Shown here: piece after piece, positions 24,684 through 33,141 of the stretch | How the letters are laid out: each line of letters begins with the position of its first letter | Numbering within the stretch: the stretch's first letter is position 1 | NCBI RefSeq assembly: GCF_014648995.1 | Contig: NZ_BMSE01000007.1 | Location: 62,001 to 126,000 of the forward strand | From: Streptomyces massasporeus | GTDB taxonomy: Bacteria; Actinomycetota; Actinomycetes; Streptomycetales; Streptomycetaceae | Direction: 5' to 3' | DNA length: 64,000 bases | Notes under the pieces: model-generated | Databases searched by the model: none | What the model was told of the DNA's origin: nothing | The model's input: only the letters and a program-made list of their open reading frames with translations | Program-made: the position numbers and the translations under genes

Positions 24684-25697
24684 ATGCCCAGCCCTCAGCT
24701 GCCGCGGGCCGTGTTCGCGATGGACCCGGTGCACCTCCCGCTGCTCTTCCCTCCGCCGCTGATGGAGCGGCTGAGGCGCACGGCCGACATCGATCCCGGG
24801 TTGGTGGTGCGGGACTTCGCCGATCCGGCCGGCGCCGCCGCCCTGGCCTCCACCGACGTGCTGATCACCGGCTGGGGCTGCCCTCATCTCGACGCCGGTG
24901 CTCTCACGGCCGCCCCGAAGCTCGACGCCGTGCTGCACGCGGCCGGCTCCGTCCGTTCCCTGGTCGGCGAGGCCCTGTGGGAACGCGGGGTCACGGTGTC
25001 CAGCGCAGTGACGGGCAACGCCCTGCCGGTCGCCGAGTACACGCTCGCGATGATCCTGCTGCTGGGAAAGGACACCTTCGGCCACCGCGAGCGCTTCCGC
25101 CGGACCCACACCTACCCCGGCCCCGCCGACACGGCGGCGACCGGGAACCTCGGCCGTCGCGTCGGCGTCATCGGCGCCTCGCGCGTGGGCCGCCGGCTGC
25201 TGGAGCTGCTACGGCCGTTCGACCTCACCGTCCTGCTGCACGACCCCTACGTGAGCCCCGCCGAGGCAGCCGCCCTCGGTGCCGAGTCGCTGTCGCTGGA
25301 GGACCTGCTCAGACACAGCGACATCGTGAGCCTGCACGCCCCCGACATCCCCGCGACCCATCACATGCTCGACCGCGACCGGCTCGCCCTGGTCCGGGAC
25401 GGCGGCGTGCTCGTCAACACCGCCCGCGGCGCCCTGGTCGACCACGCGGCGCTCACCGACGAGCTCGTGTCCGGCCGGCTGAACGCGGTGCTGGACGTCA
25501 CCGACCCGGAACCGCTGCCCGCCGGATCGCCGCTGTACCACCTGCCCAACGTGTTCCTCACCCCGCACATCGCCGGCTCGCTCGGCAACGAACTGGAGCG
25601 GCTCGGCCGCATCGTCGTCGAGGAACTCGAGCGCCTGGCGGCGGGCGCACCGCCGCTCCACGAGGTGCGGCGCACGGATCTGGCCCGGGTGGCGTGA
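24684..25697 (+). CDS. D-isomer-specific 2-hydroxyacid dehydrogenase
   Basis: This 337-residue NAD-dependent dehydrogenase of the SerA/GhrA type has an N-terminal catalytic half (ITGWGCPHLDAGAL, AGSVRSLV), then a Rossmann motif GRRVGVIGASRVGRRLLELL (about 156-175), the signature VNTARGALVDHAAL with the catalytic Arg, DVTDPEPLPAGSPLY with the catalytic Glu, and FLTPHIAGS with the His. It interconverts 2-keto and 2-hydroxy acids. An AGGAGAG site precedes ATG 24684. Given its position between two sugar importers and lyase genes, it may reduce a keto acid from uronic-acid catabolism. That is inference. Confidence 0.88.
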   Translation: MPSPQLPRAVFAMDPVHLPLLFPPPLMERLRRTADIDPGLVVRDFADPAGAAALASTDVLITGWGCPHLDAGALTAAPKLDAVLHAAGSVRSLVGEALWERGVTVSSAVTGNALPVAEYTLAMILLLGKDTFGHRERFRRTHTYPGPADTAATGNLGRRVGVIGASRVGRRLLELLRPFDLTVLLHDPYVSPAEAAALGAESLSLEDLLRHSDIVSLHAPDIPATHHMLDRDRLALVRDGGVLVNTARGALVDHAALTDELVSGRLNAVLDVTDPEPLPAGSPLYHLPNVFLTPHIAGSLGNELERLGRIVVEELERLAAGAPPLHEVRRTDLARVA

Positions 25698-26122
25698 CCC
25701 GGGGGCGGTGGGCCGCGCGCCCGTTGTCCACAGGCCCTCCGGACGGTTGTCCACAGGCCCTCCAGCCTGGCGTAACGATGGGATACGGTTTTCGCACCGG
25801 TGGCCTCGACCGCCGGTGTGATCGGCTCGAACGGGTCCGTCGGCTCGAACGCAGTTGTCGGTTCGGCGGGTCCATCGGCTCGAACGCATCCATTGACTCG
25901 ACGGGTCCGTGGATCCGAAGGGTCCATGGGCTCCGCGGGCCGGTTCGCGTCGGATCGGTGCGCATGGTCCGGGTCCATACCTCCACCGGCCGGACCGCAC
26001 CACCCGGCACCACCCGGCACCCGGACACCCCACACCCACCCCGGCCCACCCCCGGCCGGACCGCACCAACCGACCGCAGCGGGCCGCTGCGGACCGGGTC
26101 ACTACATGAAGGAGCCGCAAGG
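25698..26122. other. Non-coding region with short imperfect repeats, upstream of LacI-2
   Basis: This 425-bp region contains gttgtccacaggccctcc twice (near 25722 and 25747) and several variants of ggctcgaacg and gggtccatgg. Open frames across it are low-complexity and lack conserved features. It presumably holds the LacI-2 promoter. No operator like those at 3425 or 24430 is evident. Confidence 0.5.
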
Positions 26123-27214
26123 GTGAGTCAGCGCAAGGCGACGACGAGTGACGCCGGCCGGGCGACCATCCGTGATGTCGCGGAGCGCGCGGGCGTCTCC
26201 GTGGCCAGCGTCTCGCGGGTGCTGTCCGGCAACTACCCGGTGTCGGAGGAACTGCGCCGCCGGGTGATGAAGGTGGTCCGGGACCTGGACTACGTCACCA
26301 ACGCCCATGCTCGTTCGCTGGCCGGCGGCGGCACCCCGACGGTGGCGATCCTCATCAACAACATCACCGGCGCTGCTTTCGCCCATGTCGCGAAGGGCGT
26401 CGAGGGCGCCGCCACCCTGCGCGGCTGGCTCTCCCTGGTCGGCACGACCGGCGACGACCCCGAGCGGGAACTGGCGCTGGTGAACCTCATGCGCCAGCAG
26501 GGCGTGGCCGCCGTGATCCTGCTCGGCGGCGCCTACGACTACGACGAGTACCAGCTGCGCATGGCCCGCTTCGCCCGTTCCCTGGACGCGGCCGGCTCGC
26601 ACCTGGTCCTGGTGGGCCGGCCCCCGCTGGAGGGCGACGTCCCGGCGACGACCGTCGACTACGACAACGAGGGCGGCGCCTACGCGATGGCCAGCCATCT
26701 GCTCTCCGCCGGCCATCGCCGCGTCCTCGTCCTGCCGGGTCATGCCGAACTGACCACCGCCCAGGCCCGGTTGCGGGGCGCCCAGCGGGCTTTCCAGGCG
26801 TACGGGATGCCGTTCGACCCGGGGCTGGTGCGGCACGGCCGGTACGACTACGAGCACGGGTACGAGGCCGTCGAGGCGGCCCTGCACGAGACGCCGGACT
26901 TCACCGCGGTGCTCGCCGGGACGGACGTGGTCGCCGCGGGCGCCATGCAGGCGCTGCGCTCGGCGGGCCTGCGGGTACCCGAGGACGTGTCGATCGTCGG
27001 CTACGACGACATCCCGCTGGCCTCGCAGCTCACGCCCCAACTCACCACCGTGCACGTGCCGTACGAGGAGATGGGCCGGGTCGCGCTGCGGGCCGTGGCC
27101 GACCGGCGCGAGGGTGGTTCGGGCGGCCGCAAGAGCGCCGACGGCGACCATCTGGTGCTGGGCACCCATGTCGTGGTCCGCAACTCGGTCCAGCCACCGG
27201 CGCCACGCGGTTAG
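26123..27214 (+). CDS. LacI-family transcriptional regulator (LacI-2)
   Basis: This 363-residue regulator has an HTH (TIRDVAERAGVSVASVSRVL, about 14-33), a hinge, and a sugar-sensing domain with DNEGGAYAMASHLLSAGHRRV, AVLAGTDVVAAGAM and VGYDDIPLASQLTPQLTT. It is a close paralogue of LacI-1 at 3502, including most of the recognition helix. The start is GTG 26123 after GAAGGAG. It sits just upstream of, and on the same strand as, the second importer (27987), so it probably controls it. With LacI-1 it may also share the AACCGGTT operators. Confidence 0.93.
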   Translation: MSQRKATTSDAGRATIRDVAERAGVSVASVSRVLSGNYPVSEELRRRVMKVVRDLDYVTNAHARSLAGGGTPTVAILINNITGAAFAHVAKGVEGAATLRGWLSLVGTTGDDPERELALVNLMRQQGVAAVILLGGAYDYDEYQLRMARFARSLDAAGSHLVLVGRPPLEGDVPATTVDYDNEGGAYAMASHLLSAGHRRVLVLPGHAELTTAQARLRGAQRAFQAYGMPFDPGLVRHGRYDYEHGYEAVEAALHETPDFTAVLAGTDVVAAGAMQALRSAGLRVPEDVSIVGYDDIPLASQLTPQLTTVHVPYEEMGRVALRAVADRREGGSGGRKSADGDHLVLGTHVVVRNSVQPPAPRG

Positions 27215-27234
27215 GCACCCCCCGGCATACCCCG

Positions 27235-27570
27235 CGTGGTTGGCCACCCGCACCGCGCGGCGGGCGACCCGCACCATGCGACAGGTGACCCGGACCGGCC
27301 CGGACCGCGTGACAAGTGACTTGGACCGTGTGACAGGCGGCCCGCACCATACGGTCGGCAGGCGGCCCCACCGCGTGGCGGGCGACCCCACCGCGTGGCG
27401 GGCGACCCGCACCGTGTGGCTGGGAACCTGCACCGTGTGACAGGTGACCCGGACCGGCCCGGACCGTGTGACAGGCAGCCCGCACCATGCGGCTGGCAAC
27501 CCGCACCGCATGGCGGGTGACCCGCACCATGCGACTGGCAACCCGGACCGCAGGCAGCCCGCATCGCGCG
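27235..27570. repeat. Degenerate 20-21-bp tandem repeat array
   Basis: About 15 degenerate units of the type accgcgtggcgggcgacccc follow one another between LacI-2 and the importer genes. Two copies at 27370-27409 are exact. Others vary at several positions (for example accgtgtgacaggtgacccg). The array lies within the 772-bp gap 27215-27986. It has no spacers or conserved ends and so is not CRISPR. Confidence 0.75.
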
Positions 27571-27986
27571 GTCAGTCGCCATGAGAGTTCGTTACGTAAC
27601 CGTTTTCCCGAGACTTTACGGCCCACCCCGGCCCTCATCGCCATGCCCGCCGAACCTCGGCGTGACGCGCCGGTGATTCCTCTGACCTGCGGGTATCCGT
27701 ACGCACGGCCGCACCACGCCCCGTGCACCCAGCGCTAACCCACCGGACCATCCGCCGAAACAAATCGCCGCACACCTCTTGCTATGAGCAGACCCGTCCG
27801 CCTACCGTCCCAGCAACCGCTTACTACAGCTTCCGCTTGGCCGAACCCCCCGCAACCGCGAGCCGACGCTTTCCGGTCGCCGTTCCTGGCCGACGCCCCC
27901 CCGAGCCGCCCCCGTCCTCTCGTTTTGAGTCACTCGTGTCATTCGAGTCGTTCCGAGAACGCCCTATTCCGAAGGATCACGGTCAG
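27571..27986. promoter_or_regulatory. Promoter region of the second ABC importer
   Basis: After the repeat array comes the perfect palindrome gttacgtaac (27591-27600) followed by cgttttcc, and at 27812 the stretch agcaaccgctta, which matches the AACCGGTT-type operator at all but one core position. An open frame runs in from upstream, but the ATG at 27987 with its lipoprotein signal marks the true gene start. Confidence 0.45.
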
Positions 27987-29324
27987 ATGAACTTCACCAG
28001 CCCCCGGAGAAGGTTCGCCTCCGCCGCTGTCGCGGGTATCGCGCTGACAGGTCTGCTCTCCGCCTGCGGCGGATCCGGCTCGGGTGACGACGCCGCGTCG
28101 GACTCCGGCCCGGTCACGCTCCCCTTCTGGGGCTGGGCCAACGGCCAGGAGGCGGTCGTCAAGGCGTTCAACGCCTCGCACCAGGACGTCCAGCTGAAGT
28201 ACACGAAGGTCACTGACCAGCTGACCATGCAGAAGCAGCTGACCAACGCGGTGAAGGCGGGCAACGCCCCCTGCCTGGTGCAGAACACCGCCGAGTACGT
28301 GACGAGCTGGGTGTCGCAGGGCGCGCTCGCCGACATCACGCAGTACGTCGAGGGTGAGAAGGGCGAGTTCAACACCGGCGCCTGGGCGAGCGCGCAGGTG
28401 CAGGGCAAGCTCTACGGCGTGCCCACCAGCTCGGCGCCCCAGTTCACGATCTACCGCACGGACATCTTCAAGAAGTACGGCCTGACGGCCCCGGCCACCT
28501 GGGACGACTTCATCACGGCGGGCAAGGAGCTGAAGAAGCACAACATCAAGATCACCAACTACGCCGGTGAGGACCCGAGCACCCTGGAGGTGCTCGCGAT
28601 GCAGGCCGGGGCGCACTGGTACGCCATCGACGGCAATGCCTGGAAGGTGGACTTCCAGGACGAGGGCACCCTCAAGGCCGCGAAGGTGATCCAGGAGATC
28701 ATCGACAACGACCTGAACGCCAAGCTGTCCTTCGCCGACTACGCGGCCGTGCAGCGCAGTTACGACGGTGGTGCCACGGCGACCCGGCAGATCTCCACCT
28801 GGCAGATGGCGGGCATGGTGCAGAACTTCACCAAGTCCTTCGGCGACTGGGCGCTGGCGCCCTGGCCGACGTATGAGGGCGAGGCGGCGAAGACGCCGGC
28901 CGGCACGAACCTGACCGGCAGCGTGACGCTGGTGACCAAGCAGTGCAAGGACCAGAAGCAGGCGGCTCAGGCGGCGCTGTGGATGTCGACGGACCAGGAC
29001 GCGGTCAAAACGATGGCGAGCCCGGAAACCGGCAACGGCGTGATGCCGGCACTGAAGGACAGCGGTTCCTACGTCGGTGAGTCGATCTCGCAGAAGCTGC
29101 TCGGGAAGAACTACCAGCCGGCGCAGAAGGTCGTGACGGACAGCCTGGGGACGGTGACCACGGACTGGACCTTCGGGCCGAACTGGACCGCGATGTTCAC
29201 GGAGTTGCAGGCGGGTTGGGCCAAGGTCGTCAACAAGCAGGAGAAGGTCACCGACCTGCTCGCGCACATGCAGGAGTGGACGGTCAAGGACCTGAAGTCC
29301 CGCGGTATCAGCGTCAAGGGCTGA
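27987..29324 (+). CDS. Extracellular solute-binding lipoprotein, second carbohydrate ABC importer
   Basis: This 445-residue family-1 binding protein has a signal peptide (RRRFASAAVAGIALTG) ending in lipobox LLSAC (lipidated Cys near residue 28), then a two-lobe sugar-binding domain beginning VTLPFWGWANGQEAVVKAF. It contains YGVPTSSAPQFTIYRTDIF and a C-terminal WTFGPNWTAMFTELQ. It is first in a three-gene importer operon whose permeases follow immediately. GAAGGA lies about 11 bases before ATG 27987. The nearby GH43 gene suggests pentose-containing oligosaccharides as substrate, as inference. Confidence 0.92.
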   Translation: MNFTSPRRRFASAAVAGIALTGLLSACGGSGSGDDAASDSGPVTLPFWGWANGQEAVVKAFNASHQDVQLKYTKVTDQLTMQKQLTNAVKAGNAPCLVQNTAEYVTSWVSQGALADITQYVEGEKGEFNTGAWASAQVQGKLYGVPTSSAPQFTIYRTDIFKKYGLTAPATWDDFITAGKELKKHNIKITNYAGEDPSTLEVLAMQAGAHWYAIDGNAWKVDFQDEGTLKAAKVIQEIIDNDLNAKLSFADYAAVQRSYDGGATATRQISTWQMAGMVQNFTKSFGDWALAPWPTYEGEAAKTPAGTNLTGSVTLVTKQCKDQKQAAQAALWMSTDQDAVKTMASPETGNGVMPALKDSGSYVGESISQKLLGKNYQPAQKVVTDSLGTVTTDWTFGPNWTAMFTELQAGWAKVVNKQEKVTDLLAHMQEWTVKDLKSRGISVKG

Positions 29325-29332
29325 GGCATTCG

Positions 29333-30217
29333 ATGATTCGCTCCATGCGCTGGAAGGGCGCCGCCTTCACGGTGCCCTTCCAGCTCGGCTTCGTGTTTCT
29401 GTATCTGCTCCCGATCGGCTACGCCGTCTACGAGTCGCTGTTCACGGAGAGGCAGTCCGGGCTCGGCCTCGGCGGCGCGACGACGGAGTTCGTCGGGCTG
29501 GACAACTACGGTCAGGGACTGACGGACTCGGCGTTCATGAACTCCATCCTGCGGGTGGTGCTCTTCGCCTGTGTCCAGATCCCGCTGATGCTGCTGATCA
29601 GCCTGTTGCTGGCGCTGTTCCTGGACGCGCTGACGTCCCGCGTGGCGAGCCGGTTCCGGATCGTGCTGCTGGTGCCGTACATGATCCCGGGCGTGGTCGC
29701 GGCGATCGTGTGGGTCAACCTCTACAGCCCCGATGTCGGCCCGCTCACCGCGATCGGCAAGGCCCTCGGTTTCGACTGGAACTTCTTCGCGCCGTCGATG
29801 GTGTGGCCGTCCATCGGCAACCTACTGACCTGGCACGGCATCGGCTACAACATGGTGATCATCTACTCGGCGCTGCAAGGTGTGCCGCGGGAGCTGTTCG
29901 AGGCGGCCCGGCTGGACGGCGCCTCCGAGCTGCGGATCGCGCGCAGCATCAAGATCCCGTTCGTGCGCGGGGCGCTGGTCCTGACGGGTCTGCTGTCGAT
30001 CATCCAGATGCTGCAGATCTTCAATGAGCCGGCGCTGTTCCGGAACATCACGCCTCAGACGGTGAGCGACAGCTTCACTCCGATCATGATCATCTACAAC
30101 CAGGCGTTCAACGCGGGCAACTACAACTACGCGGCTGCCCTGTCGGTGCTGCTCGCCCTGATCCTGGGCCTCGCCTCCTTCCTCTTCTACCGGCTCACCT
30201 CGAAGGAGGCCGACTGA
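29333..30217 (+). CDS. Carbohydrate ABC transporter permease (MalF-type)
   Basis: This 294-residue CUT1-family permease has a first helix FQLGFVFLYLLPIGYAVYES, about six helices and the EAA-loop ELFEAARLDGASELRIARSI. ATG 29333 lies 8 bp after the binding-protein stop. Its stop overlaps the start of the next permease by one base (TGATG). It forms the importer channel with that partner. No ATPase gene accompanies it. Confidence 0.92.
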   Translation: MIRSMRWKGAAFTVPFQLGFVFLYLLPIGYAVYESLFTERQSGLGLGGATTEFVGLDNYGQGLTDSAFMNSILRVVLFACVQIPLMLLISLLLALFLDALTSRVASRFRIVLLVPYMIPGVVAAIVWVNLYSPDVGPLTAIGKALGFDWNFFAPSMVWPSIGNLLTWHGIGYNMVIIYSALQGVPRELFEAARLDGASELRIARSIKIPFVRGALVLTGLLSIIQMLQIFNEPALFRNITPQTVSDSFTPIMIIYNQAFNAGNYNYAAALSVLLALILGLASFLFYRLTSKEAD

Positions 30218-31131
30218 TGACGCTGACCGAGCGGACCACCGAGCGGCCCGAAGTCCGTGGTGTCCGGCGCCTGTCCCAGCCCGACCCGGCCTCCCGCGGG
30301 CGGGGCGGCCAGCGCTTCCTCCTGGTCGGCCTGGTGCTGGCCAGTGCCTACAGCCTGTTCCCGGTGTGGTGGCTGATCGTCGCGGCGACGAAGGACCGTA
30401 CGGCGCTGTACCAGAGCAACGGCCTGTGGTTCTCGGGCTGGCATCTCTGGGACAACCTGCATCAGGTGTTCACATACCAAGACGGCATTTTCCTGCGGTG
30501 GACGGCCAACTCGTTCCTGTACGCGGGCGTCGGCTCCCTCGGCGGGACGCTGATCGCGCTCGCCACCGGTTACGGACTGGCCCGGTTCGACTTCCCCGGC
30601 CGTAACGCGATCTTCGCGTGTGTCGTGGGCTCGTTCCTGATTCCGATCGCGCTGCTGACGCTGCCGCTGTATCTGCTGTTTTCCGCGACCGGCATGGTGG
30701 ACACGCCGTGGGCGATGCTGATCCCCTGCCTGATCAACCCCTTCAGCGTGTACCTGGCCAAGGTGTACACCGAGGCGACGATCCCCTACGAGCTGCTGGA
30801 GGCGGCACGCATCGACGGTGCCGGTGAGCTGCGGATCTTCTGCAGCATCGTGCTGCGGATGATGACGACGGGGGGCGCGACGGTGTTCCTGCTGGCCTTC
30901 GTGAACACCTGGAACGCCTTCTTCCTGCCGCTGACCGTGCTGCGCGGCAAGGAGAACTGGACACTCAACCTCGGCCTCTACAACTGGACCGGCACACGGC
31001 TTGAGTCCGGCATCGACCTGACGGGCCTGGTGCTGACCGGAGCCCTGCTGTCCATCGTCCCGATGGCGATCATGATGGTCGCGATGCGCCGCTACTGGCG
31101 GACCGGCGTGACGCTCGGCGCCCTCAAGTGA
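30217..31131 (+). CDS. Carbohydrate ABC transporter permease (MalG-type)
   Basis: This 304-residue permease has an N-terminal cytoplasmic tail of about 30 residues, six helices starting FLLVGLVLASAYSLFPVWWL, and the EAA-loop ELLEAARIDGAGELRIFCSI. It overlaps its partner by one base. It completes the importer. The GH43 gene follows after 148 bp on the same strand and may be cotranscribed. Confidence 0.92.
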   Translation: MTLTERTTERPEVRGVRRLSQPDPASRGRGGQRFLLVGLVLASAYSLFPVWWLIVAATKDRTALYQSNGLWFSGWHLWDNLHQVFTYQDGIFLRWTANSFLYAGVGSLGGTLIALATGYGLARFDFPGRNAIFACVVGSFLIPIALLTLPLYLLFSATGMVDTPWAMLIPCLINPFSVYLAKVYTEATIPYELLEAARIDGAGELRIFCSIVLRMMTTGGATVFLLAFVNTWNAFFLPLTVLRGKENWTLNLGLYNWTGTRLESGIDLTGLVLTGALLSIVPMAIMMVAMRRYWRTGVTLGALK

Positions 31132-31279
31132 CGGGCGCCCTCAAGTGGCGCTCGGCGCCACTCATCCGGCGTACGGCGCCCTCGTGGCCGTCCTTCGTCG
31201 TACCCCCTGATTCCTGGGGGCCGCAGGTGACCCTGACTCCCCGCGGCTCCCAGGTGACCAACGCTCCGGGAGCCCTCGC

Positions 31280-32953
31280 GTGACCGTCCTGCACAACCCC
31301 GTCCTCCGCGGCTTCGCGCCCGACCCGTCGCTGGTCCGGGTCGGCGACTGGTACTACTTGGCGACCAGTTCCTTCGAGTGGTTCCCGACGATCCCGCTGC
31401 ATCGCTCGCGGGACCTGGCCCACTGGGAGTACGCGGGCCACGTCCAGGGGGCGGCCCCCGGGAACTCGCTGGCCGGGGTGCCCGACTCGGGCGGCATCTG
31501 GGCTCCGTCGCTGAGCTGGGACGGGGAACGGTTCTGGGTGACGTACACCGTCGTGCGCTCGGTCGGCACGCCGTACTTCGACCTCGACACGTACGTCGCG
31601 ACGGCCGCCTCCGTCGAGGGCGGGTGGAGCGCCCCGCGCCGGGTCGCGAGCCACGGGTTCGACCCGGCCCTCTTCCACGAGGACGGCCGGCTGTGGCTGC
31701 TGAACCTGCAGAACGACCACCGGCCGGGGGGTGAGCGGTTCGCGGGGATCGTCGTGACGGAGCTGGACCGGGACACGCTGGAACCCGTCGGCGACACGCA
31801 CCTGTTGCTCCGGCACGACCGGCTGATCGAGGGGCCGAAACTGCTGCGGCGCGACGGCTGGTACTACCTGGTGCTCGCGGAGGGCGGCACGGGCTGGGAG
31901 CACGGGGTACGGGTGGCTCGCGCCCAGGAGCTGACGGGGCCCTACGAACTCGACGAACGGCCGCTGCTGACGACCCGGGACGATCCGGCGGTGCCGTTGC
32001 AGAAGGCGGGGCACGGCGAGCTGGTGGAAACGCCCGAAGGGCAATGGCTGCTCGGCCATCTGACGGCCCGTCCGCTTCACACGCCGAAGGGGCGGCGCTG
32101 CACGCTCGGCCGGGAGACAGCGATCCAGGCGGTGGTCTGGGATGCGGAGGGCTGGCCCCGGCTGCGGCAGGGCGGGTGGCACCCCGAGATCGAGGTCGAC
32201 GTACCGACGCGGTCGCACCCCCGTTCCCACCCGCATCCCCGTCCCCACCCGCATCCTCACCCGCACCCGCACCCGCACCCGCACCCGCACCCGCACCCGC
32301 CGGCAGCCGTACCGCAGCCGGAGGATCTGTCCTGGCCGTGGAGCTCCCTGCGCGAGCCGCCTGGCCCGTCCTGGGCCGATACGACGGCCCGGCCCGGGTG
32401 GATCCGGCTGCGCGGCCGGCACGGGCCGGAGTCCCGTTGGGCGGCCGGCCTGCTGGCCCAGCGCATCACCGAGCACCGCGCGGAGGCCGAAGTCACCGTG
32501 GAGGCACGGCCGGTCACCTTCACACAGGCGGCCGGGCTGCTGCTCTGGTACAACCCGGAGGCGTATCTCGCCCTGGACCTGACGTGGGCGGAGCCGGAGG
32601 GCGAGCCGCAGCGCGGACAGCAGTGGGGAGGCACCGCGGGCGGGCGTACGGTGTTCAGCCTCGTCGAGCGCGACGAGGACGGCGTGCGACAGGTCGCCGT
32701 CGTCGACGTGCCGGTGGACGGGCCGGTGACGCTGGGGGTGACGGCCGAAGGGGCCGACGCCCGCTTCTGGTACCTGCACGAGGGGGTACGGACGGCGGTC
32801 GGGCCGGCGCTGGACTTCAGCCGGCTGTCCGACGACCACGGCTCCCGGCTGCGGTTCACCGGGGCGATGGCGGCGATCCACGCCAGGGACCTCGTGGACG
32901 CGGCGTTCACGGCGGACTTCACCGGGTTTCGACTGACCTGCGCACCCGGGTGA
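31280..32953 (+). CDS. Intracellular GH43-family glycosidase with a His-Pro repeat linker
   Basis: This 557-residue protein is of the beta-xylosidase/alpha-arabinofuranosidase type. The five-bladed propeller domain (about 1-305) shows the three acidic residues: Asp in FAPDPSL (residue 15), Asp in SHGFDPALFHED (about 130) and Glu in LIEGPKLL (about 185). A C-terminal beta-sandwich (GH43 C2-type, about 370-555) follows. Between them, residues 313-343 form an unusual linker of alternating His and Pro. No signal peptide is present, so it probably trims imported oligosaccharides in the cytoplasm. The start is GTG 31280, with GGGAG 7 bases upstream. Confidence 0.9.
   Translation: MTVLHNPVLRGFAPDPSLVRVGDWYYLATSSFEWFPTIPLHRSRDLAHWEYAGHVQGAAPGNSLAGVPDSGGIWAPSLSWDGERFWVTYTVVRSVGTPYFDLDTYVATAASVEGGWSAPRRVASHGFDPALFHEDGRLWLLNLQNDHRPGGERFAGIVVTELDRDTLEPVGDTHLLLRHDRLIEGPKLLRRDGWYYLVLAEGGTGWEHGVRVARAQELTGPYELDERPLLTTRDDPAVPLQKAGHGELVETPEGQWLLGHLTARPLHTPKGRRCTLGRETAIQAVVWDAEGWPRLRQGGWHPEIEVDVPTRSHPRSHPHPRPHPHPHPHPHPHPHPHPHPPAAVPQPEDLSWPWSSLREPPGPSWADTTARPGWIRLRGRHGPESRWAAGLLAQRITEHRAEAEVTVEARPVTFTQAAGLLLWYNPEAYLALDLTWAEPEGEPQRGQQWGGTAGGRTVFSLVERDEDGVRQVAVVDVPVDGPVTLGVTAEGADARFWYLHEGVRTAVGPALDFSRLSDDHGSRLRFTGAMAAIHARDLVDAAFTADFTGFRLTCAPG
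32217..32300. repeat. Hexanucleotide microsatellite encoding His-Pro repeats
   Basis: Tandem cacccg/caccccc-type hexamers, with eight consecutive near-perfect cacccg units toward the 3' end, encode the His-Pro linker of the GH43 protein. Each unit is two codons, so slippage would change linker length without breaking the frame. Confidence 0.85.
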
Positions 32954-32968
32954 GGCGACTGTTCGGGG

Positions 32969-33105
32969 TTTCGAAAGTTTTGACCGGCGTGAAGCGGTGA
33001 ATTCACTTTCCCTTCCCGCCGTCCTGCGCCGCACCTAAAGTAGGAAGCGCTTTCTGCCCGGCCGGACCTCGTGACCGCCGTGGGCAGCGCTGGTCGAAAC
33101 TTTCC
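32969..33105. promoter_or_regulatory. LacI-3 promoter region with three palindromic elements
   Basis: Between the GH43 stop and LacI-3 lie tttcgaaagttttga (32969), aggaagcgctttctg (33042, containing the perfect palindrome aagcgctt) and cgaaactttcc (33095). The first and third are inverse versions of a GAAACTTTC-like motif, resembling sites described for Streptomyces xylan-utilisation genes. The middle one resembles the site at 24638. These are probable operators of LacI-3 acting on its own promoter. Confidence 0.5.
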
Positions 33106-33141
33106 ACGGCCCACGGGCGGGCCGGAGAGGTGGGTTCCCCG

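Noticed and set aside
25800..26126. A 108-codon frame before LacI-2
   Set aside because: The translation is Gly/Ser/Pro low-complexity, created by short repeats, with no ribosome-binding site or family feature.
27235..27570. Possible CRISPR array
   Set aside because: Units are contiguous and degenerate with no unique spacers, and no cas genes are nearby.
31124..33034. A 636-codon minus-strand open frame
   Set aside because: It is antisense to the GH43 gene. High G+C third positions create long false frames throughout this window.
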